From contig CAYOSH010000006.1 in the NCBI GenBank assembly GCA_964406575.1, positions 1 through 64,000 of the forward strand: 64,000 nucleotides of DNA, written 5' to 3'. Below, piece after piece: positions 15,269 to 25,083 of the stretch. Every line of letters starts with the position of its first letter. Within the stretch, counting starts at the first letter, position 1. The stretch is from WTAW01 sp964406575. GTDB lineage: Bacteria; Acidobacteriota; Aminicenantia; Aminicenantales; Aminicenantaceae. The notes beneath the pieces were generated by a model. That model worked only from the letters and a program-made list of their open reading frames with translations. It did no database searches and was not told where the DNA came from. The position numbers and the translations under genes were made by a program.

Positions 15269-17083
15269 ATGAACATGATGAAAACAATTCGATTACTTGC
15301 CATTATCCTTGCCCTGATACAAGCCTTTTCTTTAAAAGGATCGGCCGGAACTCAAAATTTCCTTCCCGCTGACCAGATAAGAGCTGGTATGAAGGGCAAG
15401 GGCAGGAGCGTTTTTCTCGGAGATACGATCGAAGAGTTTGACGTTGAGGTTCTGGGTGTGTTGCGGAATATTCAACCGAAAAAGGATTTGATCGTGGTGA
15501 GAATCTCTGGTGATGCTATTGAAGGAGCGGGTGTCATCGAAGGCATGAGCGGAAGCCCTGTTTACATCGATGGCAAATTGATCGGTGCTCTTTCTTACAG
15601 TCTAGGCGCTTTTGTAAAAGAACCACTGGCGCTCATCACTCCCATAGAGGAGATGATGGCGATCCCTGAGAAGGAGTCAACAAAATCTTCTTTTGCACCG
15701 AGACTGCCGATAAAAAAACACCTGTCCTTGAATGAACTTTTTGAGATCTATGAATCGTATTTTTATAAAGATTCTTCAGTTATCAGCGGAGAACACACGT
15801 TTACCCCTATAAGTATACCACTTGTTTTCAGCGGGTTCTCGCCCCACGTTTTTGACAAGGCCAAAGACTTTTTTTCAAAGCTTGGCTTTTCCCCGATGAG
15901 CGTCAGCCTCTCCGGTCAATCGAACGAGAAGATCACTATTCCTAATTTGTCTTTAAAGGGGGGAGACTCGGTCGGCGCGCAGCTCGTAACAGGAGACCTC
16001 AGCATGTCTGCTGTGGGCACCGTCACATATGTGGATGGAAACAGGGTTTTAGCCTGGGGCCATCCCTGGTTCAATCTCGGTACGGTTGACTATACGATGA
16101 CCAAAGCTAACGTCATGACGGTTGTTCCTAAGCTCGACATCTCTCACAAGCTCACGTCTGAAGAGATTCCAGTAGGAAAGTTCTCTCAAGATCGGATGTC
16201 TGGTCTTTTTGGAGAGATCGGTCAGGTCCCCAATCTCATTCCCCTCAACATCACGATGATAACCGGCAATGGAGAGAAAAAGTTCAGCGTTAAGCTCACA
16301 GATGATAAGATCCTGACTGCCGCTTTGGTCAATATGGTGGTTTCAAGCCTCATCGTCGGGGAAAATAGAGCCATCGGTGACCTTTCTCTGGAGTTTAGCG
16401 GGGATGTCTACTTGGACAACGGAATGAGCGTGCATCTGGAGGATCTTTTTTCCGGAACTTTTGATAGGGCTGCTACAGACCTTTCGAGCCTCGTGGCGGC
16501 GGTGGTTTTTTTCTTAATGACTAATGAGTTCCAAGATCTTCCTATTCATCGGATCGATCTTGCGATCAAACCTTCTGAAGATGTGAAGTATTCAGTCTTG
16601 GAGAAGGTGTGGCTCGATAAGTATGATGCATCACCAGGAGAATTCATTAAAATCAAAGTCTACACCAGAAGTTTCAGGGGAGAAAGTTCGCTCATAGAGG
16701 GAGTGATTCCTGCTCCCCAATTGCCCAAGGGCACAGAGTTCTACCTCATCGTGGCCGATGCCCTGTCTTTGCAGCAGTTGGAAGCGAGTCAGTACAAGAG
16801 ACAAGAGTTTATGCCAAGGAACATTGAGCATGTGATCCGAATGCTCAATAATTTGAGGAAAAATAACCGCATCTATTTTAAGATCTTGGCGTCCAAGCCC
16901 GGTCTTTTTCTGAGGGGAGAGGAAATGCCCAATTTGCCACTTACGATGAAATCCATGTTTGCATCTCCACGAGCGGCATCGTCGGCTCCCGCCGAGCTGG
17001 AGAAATCAACGCTCGGTCAATTGCAGCAGCCTATCCCGTTTGTTTTTAGAGGTGCCACTCTTATTCCCATAAAGATAAAATAA
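15269..17083 (+). CDS. SpoIVB-type S55 peptidase-domain protein
   Basis: The 604-residue protein has an N-terminal signal peptide (about 1-26). The S55 hallmark EGMSGSPVYIDGKLIGALSY at 91-110 contains the candidate nucleophile (S94 or S96). WGHPWFNLG at 263-271 supplies a candidate histidine (H265). In Bacillus SpoIVB the catalytic His precedes the GMSGSP Ser; here the order is reversed, which suggests a permuted domain or a different His. The C-terminal ~250 residues form beta-rich domains of unknown type. It is probably an envelope-located serine peptidase or scaffold, widespread in Acidobacteriota-like genomes and unrelated to sporulation here. Confidence 0.82.
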   Translation: MNMMKTIRLLAIILALIQAFSLKGSAGTQNFLPADQIRAGMKGKGRSVFLGDTIEEFDVEVLGVLRNIQPKKDLIVVRISGDAIEGAGVIEGMSGSPVYIDGKLIGALSYSLGAFVKEPLALITPIEEMMAIPEKESTKSSFAPRLPIKKHLSLNELFEIYESYFYKDSSVISGEHTFTPISIPLVFSGFSPHVFDKAKDFFSKLGFSPMSVSLSGQSNEKITIPNLSLKGGDSVGAQLVTGDLSMSAVGTVTYVDGNRVLAWGHPWFNLGTVDYTMTKANVMTVVPKLDISHKLTSEEIPVGKFSQDRMSGLFGEIGQVPNLIPLNITMITGNGEKKFSVKLTDDKILTAALVNMVVSSLIVGENRAIGDLSLEFSGDVYLDNGMSVHLEDLFSGTFDRAATDLSSLVAAVVFFLMTNEFQDLPIHRIDLAIKPSEDVKYSVLEKVWLDKYDASPGEFIKIKVYTRSFRGESSLIEGVIPAPQLPKGTEFYLIVADALSLQQLEASQYKRQEFMPRNIEHVIRMLNNLRKNNRIYFKILASKPGLFLRGEEMPNLPLTMKSMFASPRAASSAPAELEKSTLGQLQQPIPFVFRGATLIPIKIK

Positions 17084-17264
17084 CCTGATTTTTAAGGAAG
17101 AGGACAGCACAGAAGTTTTGATCATAAATTCGGATGTAAGGATTCATGCTACAGAATGGAAAAGATAGAAGCCAGAATTGATTTGAAACTGAGATCCCAT
17201 TCAGATCATCCTTTCGGCATGACTATCGGGTTCTGCATTTTTGGAAATTCAAGGAGTTGAGAAT

Positions 17265-19421
17265 ATGAATAAGGTTTTCACAGGTGTTTGTGCGGTCGTG
17301 ATGTTCGCGACACTGCTTTTAGTGGCGGTTCAGCCTCAACAGTGGGAACTCCGGAATATCAATGATTATTTAAAAGGTGAATTCGACGGCATTTCCATTA
17401 CTTATGAGGGAGTCCTGGCTTTATCCCCCAATGAAAGAACGATGGAAGGGCCTGCAGAGGAGTTTTTTTTATCTCTTCTCGTCACCCAGGGCGGTACTGT
17501 TTATCTGGGGACTGGACATGACGGAAAGATCTACAGAATGAACGATGCTGGCCAATTCGATCTGTATTTCAAAGTACCGGAACAGGATATCTATTGTTTA
17601 GCTCAGGATTCCAAAGGAGACCTCTATGCTGGAAGTTCTCCAAACGGAAAAGTCTATAAAATCACTGCCCAGGGAAAGGGGGAACCCTTTTTTAATCCCC
17701 AGGAGCGGTACATTTGGGACCTGAAATTTGATGAGAAGGGAATCCTTTTAGCTGCAGTAGGGGAGAACGGAGGGATATACGCGATCAACGAGCGCGGTGA
17801 AGGCCAGAAATTCTTGAATTCAGAAGAAAACCACATTCTGTGTTTGGAGATGAACGGGAATGGGAGTTTATACGCCGGCAGCGGTGGAAAAGGTCGCTTG
17901 TACCGTATTTCTCCGCAGAAAAGAGCCTCTATCCTGTATGAGTCTCCCTTCGAAGAGATCAAGAGCATAGCTTTAGACAGGGCTGGAAATATCTATGTGG
18001 CTGCCGGAGGAAGCACCATTAAACCCAGTAAAGGGGAGAAGCCGCCGGTGGCAGTCAGTCCGGATGCGGAAGTCTCGATCACGGTCACTCCTGTTGGTGC
18101 GAGCACTCAAGATGTGAAGCCTGCTCCTCAGACGCAACCCAGCGCTATCTTTAGGGTCGACCCTACAGGAATCGCAAAAATACTCTGGAGCTCCCCCGAT
18201 GAATTGATTTATACCCTGTTTTGGAACGAAGTCAAGAGAGAGCTCATCTTTGGGACAGGGAATAAGGGGCGAGTGTATGCCATAGACCGGGATGAGAAAG
18301 TCTCTCTGATCATTCAAAAACAAGCTGAGCAGGTCTATCTGCTCCAGCCTGGCGGAACGGGAATATATGCACTCTCCAACAACCCTTCGAATTTAAGCAT
18401 CATCTCCGCAGAGCAGCGTTTTGAAGGCGAATACACAAGCAATGTGTTTGATGCAAAAATTCTAGCCTCTTGGGGCAGGATCGAATGGACGTCCGAAATG
18501 CCTTCAGGAACGTCGCTCCAGTTTCAGACACGAAGCGGAAACTCCAGCGAGCCGGACGAGACTTGGAGTGACTGGTCTCCTCCCTATCAAAAGAGCGAGG
18601 GTGAACAGATACTCAACCCCAAGGCGCGGTATTTACAATTCAAGGTCATTTTTAAATCACAGTCTGGCAAAGTCTCTCCGCGTCTTAAGAAGACTTCTCT
18701 GGTCTATTTACAGACAAACCTGGCCCCTATTATATCCCATGTCGACCTTCTTCCGGCCAATGTTGTTTTTTTAAGGCTGCCTGAGCAGAAAGAACAAATC
18801 CAGGGAGCTGAACAGGATCTGACAGAAAAGGCCAAAAACTCGGACACAAGTATGAGCTATGTTGTCTCGAAAAAGGACGAGAGGAAGGGATTTCAGACAA
18901 TAACATGGGATGCCGTTGATGAAAATGGAGACCTTTTAGTCTATTCTATCGCCATCCGTAACGAAAACGAGTCAGAATGGCGATACCTGAAGAGAGAGTG
19001 GGAGGAAAAAGTATTCGCTTTTGATACACTCTCTTTTCCCGACGGAATATATTTTATCAAGATAGAAGCGCATGATACGCCTTCCAATCCATTAGGGCTG
19101 GAGCTTAAAACAGAAAAGATCAGTCGGCCGCTCGTCATCGACAATTCCCTCCCCATCATCCGGAATTTCCAAGCTGTGAGAGAGAAAAATACGGTCAAAG
19201 TGAGTTTTGCAGCGGAAGATTCCTTCTCACCGATCAAAGAAGTGAAATTTCTTGTCCGGCCCGACAATTGGCGGGTTGTTTTCCCTACAGATGGGATCTG
19301 TGATTCGAGGTCGGAAAACTTTGACTTCAGCGTGACGCTCTCCCCCAATTTTGATGATATGATCACGGTCAGAGTGGAAGACAGCAAGGGTAATGTCGGT
19401 GTCCACAGGGCTACTTTCTAA
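17265..19421 (+). CDS. Exported beta-propeller protein
   Basis: The protein is 718 residues from ATG 17265, which has AAGGAG eight bases upstream. A signal peptide (about 1-23) is followed by a propeller of repeated blades with the pattern YLGTGHDGKIYR, LYAGSSPNGKVYKI, LYAGSGGKGRLYRI and LIFGTGNKGRVYAI, roughly residues 75-360. Beyond it lie a jelly-roll-like segment (about 390-480, with W.DW.P) and Ig/fibronectin-like strands to the C-terminus. Such proteins bind ligands or proteins in the periplasm or outside the cell. It follows the S55 peptidase gene at 180 bases and may share its promoter. No catalytic motif is seen. Confidence 0.78.
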   Translation: MNKVFTGVCAVVMFATLLLVAVQPQQWELRNINDYLKGEFDGISITYEGVLALSPNERTMEGPAEEFFLSLLVTQGGTVYLGTGHDGKIYRMNDAGQFDLYFKVPEQDIYCLAQDSKGDLYAGSSPNGKVYKITAQGKGEPFFNPQERYIWDLKFDEKGILLAAVGENGGIYAINERGEGQKFLNSEENHILCLEMNGNGSLYAGSGGKGRLYRISPQKRASILYESPFEEIKSIALDRAGNIYVAAGGSTIKPSKGEKPPVAVSPDAEVSITVTPVGASTQDVKPAPQTQPSAIFRVDPTGIAKILWSSPDELIYTLFWNEVKRELIFGTGNKGRVYAIDRDEKVSLIIQKQAEQVYLLQPGGTGIYALSNNPSNLSIISAEQRFEGEYTSNVFDAKILASWGRIEWTSEMPSGTSLQFQTRSGNSSEPDETWSDWSPPYQKSEGEQILNPKARYLQFKVIFKSQSGKVSPRLKKTSLVYLQTNLAPIISHVDLLPANVVFLRLPEQKEQIQGAEQDLTEKAKNSDTSMSYVVSKKDERKGFQTITWDAVDENGDLLVYSIAIRNENESEWRYLKREWEEKVFAFDTLSFPDGIYFIKIEAHDTPSNPLGLELKTEKISRPLVIDNSLPIIRNFQAVREKNTVKVSFAAEDSFSPIKEVKFLVRPDNWRVVFPTDGICDSRSENFDFSVTLSPNFDDMITVRVEDSKGNVGVHRATF

Positions 19422-19435
19422 CCTCCCCCTTTAGA

Positions 19436-19999
19436 TCAGCTTTTTGTCCGTTCGACGTACTTATCTTCACGCGTGTCGATCCGCACCTTATCCCCTTCCT
19501 TGATGAATTGGGGAACGTTTATCGTGATTCCCGTTTCCAGGGTTGCTGGTTTGTAGCTGGCTGATTGCGTGGCCCCTTTGAGATAAGGTGCGGTTCTGAC
19601 CACTTCCAGTTCGATCGTCATCGGGGGATTGACACCCACTGGTTTTTTATCCAACATCTCGATGGAGAACACGACGTTCGGAATGAGATAACTGGCAGCG
19701 TCCCCAATGACATCGGATGTGAGCTTGAGTTGTTCGTAGTTTTCCAGATTCATGAATACGTGTTCCTCTCCCTCCGCATAGAGATATTCCACATCGCTAG
19801 TTTCCACATAGACCTGTTCGACCTTGTCTTTGGACCGAAACCGATAATCATGGAGCGACTGATCACTGAGTTTGCGGAGCTTGGTTTGCATCAATGCCTG
19901 GCCTTTGCCCGGGGTGACATGAGTTGTCTCGAGGACTTTGTAGATCTCATTCTCGACCCTAATGATCATGCCTTTTCGTATCTGAGTTGCGCTTATCAC
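19436..19999 (-). CDS. efp: Translation elongation factor P
   Basis: The 187-residue length matches EF-P. Domain I ends in the loop HVTPGKGQA with the conserved tip lysine K32, which is the modification site in EpmA-type systems. Domains II and III follow, with the C-terminal pattern VPQFIKEGDKVRIDT. EF-P relieves ribosome stalling at polyproline stretches. No epmA, epmB or rhamnosyltransferase (earP) gene is in the window, and the tip Lys rules out the arginine-rhamnosyl type. It is convergent with the propeller gene, 14 bases away. Confidence 0.97.
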   Translation of the reverse strand: MISATQIRKGMIIRVENEIYKVLETTHVTPGKGQALMQTKLRKLSDQSLHDYRFRSKDKVEQVYVETSDVEYLYAEGEEHVFMNLENYEQLKLTSDVIGDAASYLIPNVVFSIEMLDKKPVGVNPPMTIELEVVRTAPYLKGATQSASYKPATLETGITINVPQFIKEGDKVRIDTREDKYVERTKS

Positions 20000-20109
20000 T
20001 GCTCCTCCATCTTTTGAGACTTTCCGGCCCCTTACATCAGTTTTTTAAACTGATCGATCGTTTCTCCAGCACTGGGGAGAAATCAATTTGATTTGATCGG
20101 AACTGACGA

Positions 20110-21183
20110 TTATATTTCAACCCGGGCACCTTCGTCTATACGGATGATGCTTGTTTTTGTATTGAGCTTCTTTAAGGCTTCAACCACTTCTTCCGCTCTC
20201 TGAGGGGTGTAGGCAAAAATACATCCTCCTTCGCCAGAGCCGTTGATCTTTGCTCCCAGTGCACCTTCTGCGAGAGACGTCTCGATCATCTGATCGATTT
20301 TGGGTGCAGATACCTGGAGGTAATCTCGCAGTACTTCGTGTTGTTGAGTCAGGAGTTGTCCGAATCGTTGATGATTAAAACTGTCGGTTTTGAATAACCT
20401 TTCTCCCTCTGCTGTGATGTCTCTTGTCATAAGAGTCCCCTTCAGCAGACGCTTGACATCCGGAGACAGCCTTTCGATCTCCGACCTCTCGCTTTCGCCG
20501 ATTATATCCTGTAATTGAAAGTTTCGTATCCGCCGCCGCATCTCACATACTCCTTGCACGACATGGCTTTTGATGTGGCCCAGAGTTCCTGTGGTGTCTT
20601 TCCTGATGAGAGAATCTGCCAGGACAAACTCTTCGAGAGGATTTTTAAACCTTGTGACATTTAATGGATCGTCAAAATGGATATCCACGATCCCACCCAG
20701 GGACGATGCATAATGATCCATTTTTCCGCCGGGCTCCTTAAATTCGGCAACCTCTGCTTGAAATGCGAGCTCTGCAATGGCCTCGGGAGATTTTGCCTTG
20801 TGACTTTCTGTTGCTTCCAGGAGGAATTTTATCCATGCAACAACGAGTGCAGAAGAACTGGAGGTGCCGGAATTGATGGGAATTGTGCCCTGGACAGTGC
20901 AATCCCAGCCCGAAGAGAGAGGAATTTTTTTTCTGCGAAGAACGTTGACTACACTCCTTAAGTAGTCCCTTTTCTTACCATATGCCAATTCTTCACCAAG
21001 AGAGAACCTCTCCACGTCCTGGATGTCTGGCAGGTTTATGATAAAATTGGAGTCGCTTCTTTTTCTTCCTGCAATACTTATGCGCAGGTTGATGGCTGCA
21101 GCGATAACAGGAAGCCCAAAATAGTCTTGATGCTCGCCAAAAAGACAGATCCTTCCCGGTGCAGAAACTTTGAGCTTTTTCAT
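20110..21183 (-). CDS. GHMP kinase (galactokinase-like)
   Basis: The 357-residue kinase carries all three GHMP motifs. The N-terminal APGRICLFGEHQDYFGLPV resembles the galactokinase signature (GEHTDY in true galactokinases). The glycine-rich ATP loop PINSGTSSSSALVVA spans about 102-116, and GAKINGSGEGGCIFAY lies near 318-333. It phosphorylates a small sugar or alcohol. Galactose, a heptose or mevalonate are possible substrates and sequence alone does not decide; the EHQDY motif favours a sugar kinase. It is about 110 bases upstream of efp on the same strand, and no sugar pathway genes are adjacent. Confidence 0.82.
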   Translation of the reverse strand: MKKLKVSAPGRICLFGEHQDYFGLPVIAAAINLRISIAGRKRSDSNFIINLPDIQDVERFSLGEELAYGKKRDYLRSVVNVLRRKKIPLSSGWDCTVQGTIPINSGTSSSSALVVAWIKFLLEATESHKAKSPEAIAELAFQAEVAEFKEPGGKMDHYASSLGGIVDIHFDDPLNVTRFKNPLEEFVLADSLIRKDTTGTLGHIKSHVVQGVCEMRRRIRNFQLQDIIGESERSEIERLSPDVKRLLKGTLMTRDITAEGERLFKTDSFNHQRFGQLLTQQHEVLRDYLQVSAPKIDQMIETSLAEGALGAKINGSGEGGCIFAYTPQRAEEVVEALKKLNTKTSIIRIDEGARVEI

Positions 21184-21344
21184 TTTCCTGATCTTTTTTT
21201 ACAAAAATTTTTTCACAATTGCAAATATGATTTAATCGGCATTTCTCAATATGTTATGAATAACCTCTGATTGCCCCAATTGTTGTGTGCGAAATGAACA
21301 ACAAGACAGCGATGCGCCTCTACCCGTTTCAGTGTAGGGACCGT

Positions 21345-21372
21345 TTCGTAAAAACTCCGTTTGGGAAACGGA
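21345..21372. repeat. REP-like palindrome (TCCGTTT/AAACGGA)
   Basis: TCCGTTTGGGAAACGGA at 21356-21372 is a perfect 7-bp stem around GGG, preceded by a related GACCGTTTCG. It belongs to the same word family as the palindromes at 33591-33658 and 58054-58069. The 300-base gap 21184-21486 otherwise holds only the two divergent gene leaders and a 12-base word TGCCCCAATTGT (21272-21283) shared with the repeat end at 11511. Confidence 0.45.
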
Positions 21373-21486
21373 TTCTATAGCAAAAGGAAATGGTGTCATA
21401 CGTCGGGCATACGAAAATTTTCTGCGGTTACGCAAAAATGTTGATTAAAAGGAGGAATTCCTCTATAAATGGTGTGAATAAACGAG

Positions 21487-22263
21487 ATGACAGAAATATG
21501 TTTTTTAGGCACCGGCGGGTCGGTCGCCACTGTGGATAGGGACAACACATCCTTTCTGGTCAGACATGCCGATGATTTGATCCTGGTCGACTGCCCGGGT
21601 AGTATTGTCCAAAAGGTCAAAAAACTTGACCTTGAGCCTGCCGAAATACGATCCATCCTCGTGACTCATATCCATCCAGATCATGTGTATGGACTGCCTT
21701 CGTTCGTTCACAGCTTGATGCTCACTGAATGCGTTGTGGATCTCTATGGCTCGCGATTGACCATCAATTTTTGCCGGAGGCTTCTGCATCTTTTTCATCT
21801 TCTCGAAAAAAAGATAAAATGTCGAATTCGCTTCCTCCCTTTGGATCCTGGTCAGGAGTTCGATCTCAGAGATTCTGTCCAATGTTTGGCGATAAAAGTT
21901 CCCCATAATGATTCATCTCTTGCCTTCGGTTTTCGTTTCAAAAACTCTGAGAAACGGCTGTTTTATTCCGGGGACACGCCTATACATCCCCCTTTTTTGG
22001 AAGACGCCGCGGGAGCAAATTTCCTCGTTCATGATTGCAGTGCGCCCAGTCGATTTTTCAAAGAGTTCCCCAGCTTACAAACCATGCATACGCATGCCCT
22101 AGAGCTGGGAAAATATGCCCAGCAGGCGGGTGTCAAATGTGTGATCCCTTGCCATTTTTTTGGAGAGATCGATTTTCCGATTGGGGAAGTCGAACGAGAG
22201 ATCCTGGAAAATTACACGGGAAATCTGATCATGCCCGAGGATTTTATCCGGATTAAAGTATAG
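21487..22263 (+). CDS. MBL-fold metallo-hydrolase (RNase Z/phosphodiesterase-like)
   Basis: The 258-residue metallo-beta-lactamase-fold protein has the HxHxDH motif THIHPDH (H61, H63, D65, H66), the N-terminal FLGTGGSV strand typical of RNase Z/YcbX-type members, the later metal ligands FYSGDTP (Asp) and PCHFFG (His), and HDCSAP. The closest relatives by layout are RNase Z-like and cyclic nucleotide phosphodiesterase-like hydrolases. The long RNase Z exosite arm is not evident, so tRNA processing is uncertain. The next gene starts 42 bases downstream. Confidence 0.8.
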   Translation: MTEICFLGTGGSVATVDRDNTSFLVRHADDLILVDCPGSIVQKVKKLDLEPAEIRSILVTHIHPDHVYGLPSFVHSLMLTECVVDLYGSRLTINFCRRLLHLFHLLEKKIKCRIRFLPLDPGQEFDLRDSVQCLAIKVPHNDSSLAFGFRFKNSEKRLFYSGDTPIHPPFLEDAAGANFLVHDCSAPSRFFKEFPSLQTMHTHALELGKYAQQAGVKCVIPCHFFGEIDFPIGEVEREILENYTGNLIMPEDFIRIKV

Positions 22264-22305
22264 ATAAGCGAACGAGACCAAAACACAGGATTCAGGAGTG
22301 ACCGC

Positions 22306-23982
22306 ATGAAGATAGTGAATATCCTTATTTTAGCTGGCCTTTTAGGCCTTCTCTTCGGCTGCGATTCCGGGAGGAAGGGTGGGGTTGTCGATCTAGTCCT
22401 CTATAATGGAAAGATCTGGACTGTGGATCCTGGCCAGTCATGGGCCGAAGCCGTCGCCATACGTGGAGAAAGAGTACATAAAGTGGGAACGACAGAGGAA
22501 ATTAAATCTCTGATAGGTACAAAAACTCAGGAGATCGATCTTAAGGGAGCATTAGTCCTTCCAGGGTTTATCGACAGCCACACACATTTTTTAGACGGTG
22601 GTTTTGCACTCTCGAGCATTCAGCTGAGAGAAGCAACGAGCAAGGAAGAATTTATTGCCATTGTTGAAGAGAGAGTCACGAAAACCGAAACAGGGGAGTG
22701 GATTCTCAATGGGGACTGGGATCAGCAACAATTCGATCCTCCCGAGATGCCCAAAAAGGAGTGGATTAACCCGGTCACGCCTCAAAATCCTGTTTTTGTC
22801 AATCGCCATGATGGCCACATGGCACTGGCCAACAGCCTTGCCTTGAAGATTGCGGGGATAACAAAAGATACAGAGTCGCCGCCGGGCGGCGCAATTCTCA
22901 AGGACCCGCAAACAGGAGAACCGACTGGTATCCTGAAGGATGAAGCGATGAGTCTTGTCTCCTCTCACATCCCAGATCCGACTATCGAAGAGAAAAAGAG
23001 GGCAGCCCAAACAGCCTTGAGACATGCCAATGAAATGGGCGTGACTTCTGTCCACGAGATGGCCTACTCGTCCAATTTTGAGGTTTATCATGCGCTTCTC
23101 AAAGAGAATAAACTCACAGCCCGCCTCACTGTGTACTTTTCTATGGCTGAAAAGGACCTCTATTCCAAAATAGAACGAAATAAAGCCTATGAGAATGACT
23201 TCTTAAAGATCGGTGGCCTTAAGGGATTCGTGGATGGCTCCTTAGGATCTTTCACGGCTCTCTTTTTTGAACCCTACTCAGATAATATCGAGGAAAGCGG
23301 GATTTTTGTTTCGGATATGTACCCAGAAGGGATCATGGAACAAAGGATTCGTGAAGCAGATAAATCCGGGCTTCAAGTTGCAGTCCATGCAATCGGAGAC
23401 AGGGCCAACCATGTCATCTTGGATATCATGGAAAAGGTCATCGCTGAGGGAAGCCCTAGAGACAGACGCTGGAGGATAGAGCACGCTCAGCACTTGATCC
23501 CAGAAGACATTCCACGTTTTGCACAAATGGGCATCATTGCTTCTGTGCAGCCTTATCACGCGATCGATGACGGCCGATGGGCGGAAACAAAGATCGGAAA
23601 AGAGAGGGCAAAGCACGCGTATGCGTTCAAATCCCTCCTGGACGCAGGTGCACGCCTGGCGTGTGGCTCTGATTGGACGGTAGCACCACTCGATCCCCTA
23701 TCCGGAATTTATGCCGCTGTGACACGTCGGACCCTGGATGGGAAAAATCCTGATGGTTGGATCCCCGAACAAAAGATCTCCTTAGAGGATGCCATCAGAG
23801 GCTATACAATAAACGGAGCGTATGCAGAATTTGCCGAAGATAGGAAAGGTTCTATAGAAGCCGGCAAGCTTGCTGATCTTGTGGTGTTGAGCCACGATCT
23901 TTTCGAGATCCCTCCTGAAGATATCCTCGACGCCGAGGTTTTGATGACCATCCTCAACGGTGAGATCGTATACAAAAAATGA
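22306..23982 (+). CDS. Amidohydrolase family lipoprotein (YtcJ-like)
   Basis: The 558-residue protein has a lipobox (LLFGC, Cys19), so it is membrane-anchored after signal peptidase II cleavage. Amidohydrolase-3 landmarks follow: GFIDSHTHFLDGG, a long insertion with NRHDGHM, AVHAIGDRAN (metal His), RIEHAQHL, CGSDW with the metal-binding Asp, and the closing SIEAGKLADLVVL. The YtcJ family hydrolyses amide, carbamate or imide bonds; the substrate is unknown. AGGAG precedes the ATG. Its stop overlaps the start of the CaCA antiporter gene by ATGA (23979-23982), so the two are translationally coupled. Confidence 0.88.
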   Translation: MKIVNILILAGLLGLLFGCDSGRKGGVVDLVLYNGKIWTVDPGQSWAEAVAIRGERVHKVGTTEEIKSLIGTKTQEIDLKGALVLPGFIDSHTHFLDGGFALSSIQLREATSKEEFIAIVEERVTKTETGEWILNGDWDQQQFDPPEMPKKEWINPVTPQNPVFVNRHDGHMALANSLALKIAGITKDTESPPGGAILKDPQTGEPTGILKDEAMSLVSSHIPDPTIEEKKRAAQTALRHANEMGVTSVHEMAYSSNFEVYHALLKENKLTARLTVYFSMAEKDLYSKIERNKAYENDFLKIGGLKGFVDGSLGSFTALFFEPYSDNIEESGIFVSDMYPEGIMEQRIREADKSGLQVAVHAIGDRANHVILDIMEKVIAEGSPRDRRWRIEHAQHLIPEDIPRFAQMGIIASVQPYHAIDDGRWAETKIGKERAKHAYAFKSLLDAGARLACGSDWTVAPLDPLSGIYAAVTRRTLDGKNPDGWIPEQKISLEDAIRGYTINGAYAEFAEDRKGSIEAGKLADLVVLSHDLFEIPPEDILDAEVLMTILNGEIVYKK

Positions 23983-24962
23983 TTTTCACGTATTTTGCCG
24001 TACTTATTTTGGCTTTCGCCATTCTATTCAAGTCTGCCGACTTTTTTATCCAGGGGGCCTCGAAGATCGCAGAAATTCTGGAGATCCCTAAGCTGGTTAT
24101 TGGGATCGTGCTTGTAGGGATGGCGACAACAGCTCCTGAGTTCGGCGTGTCTGTGATGTCCTCCTTTTTGGGAAAACCTGAGTTTGCCCTGGGAAATGCA
24201 GTAGGGTCTGTGGTCTGTGATGATGGAGTGGCTCTTGCGTTTGCCGCCATTCTGGCACCCACCGTCATCTTTGTGAATTGTCGCATGCTCAAGATAATCG
24301 GGCCATTTTTGCTTGCCATTGATTTCATCGCGTATGGATTGGCTAGGGACGGTGTGATCAGTCGCCTAGATGGGGCGATCTTGATGTGTCTTCTCGGTGT
24401 CTATTTTGTGTTGATCCTCAGAAATCCGTGCTTTCGCTTGGAGAATCCGAGAGGAGACGAGAGGAGTCCGGATCAGAAAAATAGGAGTATGTTTTTGGAA
24501 AAAAAAACCCAGCTACGACGTCCTACACTTCTTTTTGGAGTAGGTTTGATCGGCGTCGTTTTGACCACTCGGGCCGTGATCTGGTCAGCGGAAAATATTG
24601 CCCTGTACTTTTCTATCTCTGAGATCGTCATCGGTGCCACCATCCTTGCCATCGGAACGTCGCTCCCTGAGATTAGCACGTGCATTATGGCTGCTCTCAA
24701 AGGTGAGGGCGAAATTGCTGTGGGAGATATCATCGGTGCAGATGTCCTCAATATCTTGTGGATCATCGGTGTGGCTTCGATCGTCAGGCCCATACACGTC
24801 GAACTGGATATCATCAATTTTGCATTTCCGTTCATGATTCTTATTGTCACTGTCATGCTCGTAAGCATGCGGATAGGCTGCCGCCTGACGAAGGTAAAGG
24901 GCGTTATTCTCTTCGCGATTTACCTCGTCTACCTCGTTTTCACCATGAAGTTCTTCACCTGA
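23979..24962 (+). CDS. CaCA-family sodium/calcium antiporter
   Basis: The 327-residue membrane protein has about ten helices in two inverted halves. The duplicated alpha-repeats are visible: ATTAPEFGVSVMSSFLG...GNAVGSVV in the first half and GTSLPEISTCIMAALKG...GDIIGAD in the second. Each keeps the Pro-Glu pair that lines the ion path. The GSN motif of classical YrbG proteins is altered to GSV and GAD, a variation also seen in one CaCA subfamily, so ion selectivity may differ. It would exchange Na+ or H+ for Ca2+ across the inner membrane. Coupled to the amidohydrolase gene. Confidence 0.85.
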   Translation: MIFTYFAVLILAFAILFKSADFFIQGASKIAEILEIPKLVIGIVLVGMATTAPEFGVSVMSSFLGKPEFALGNAVGSVVCDDGVALAFAAILAPTVIFVNCRMLKIIGPFLLAIDFIAYGLARDGVISRLDGAILMCLLGVYFVLILRNPCFRLENPRGDERSPDQKNRSMFLEKKTQLRRPTLLFGVGLIGVVLTTRAVIWSAENIALYFSISEIVIGATILAIGTSLPEISTCIMAALKGEGEIAVGDIIGADVLNILWIIGVASIVRPIHVELDIINFAFPFMILIVTVMLVSMRIGCRLTKVKGVILFAIYLVYLVFTMKFFT

Positions 24963-25083
24963 GCTGTTTCCCGTTTTTCAGGGTGTTTGGATTAGGGGAG
25001 AGATTTGATGAATTCACCATTGATGTTGACTTCATAGTGATATTTGGTTAGATTATTTCTCCTTTGGATTCATGGAGGGTCAG

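Noticed and set aside
21272..21283. 12-base word TGCCCCAATTGT shared with the repeat end at 11511
   Set aside because: No second arm or inner part nearby; may be a remnant but is unsupported.
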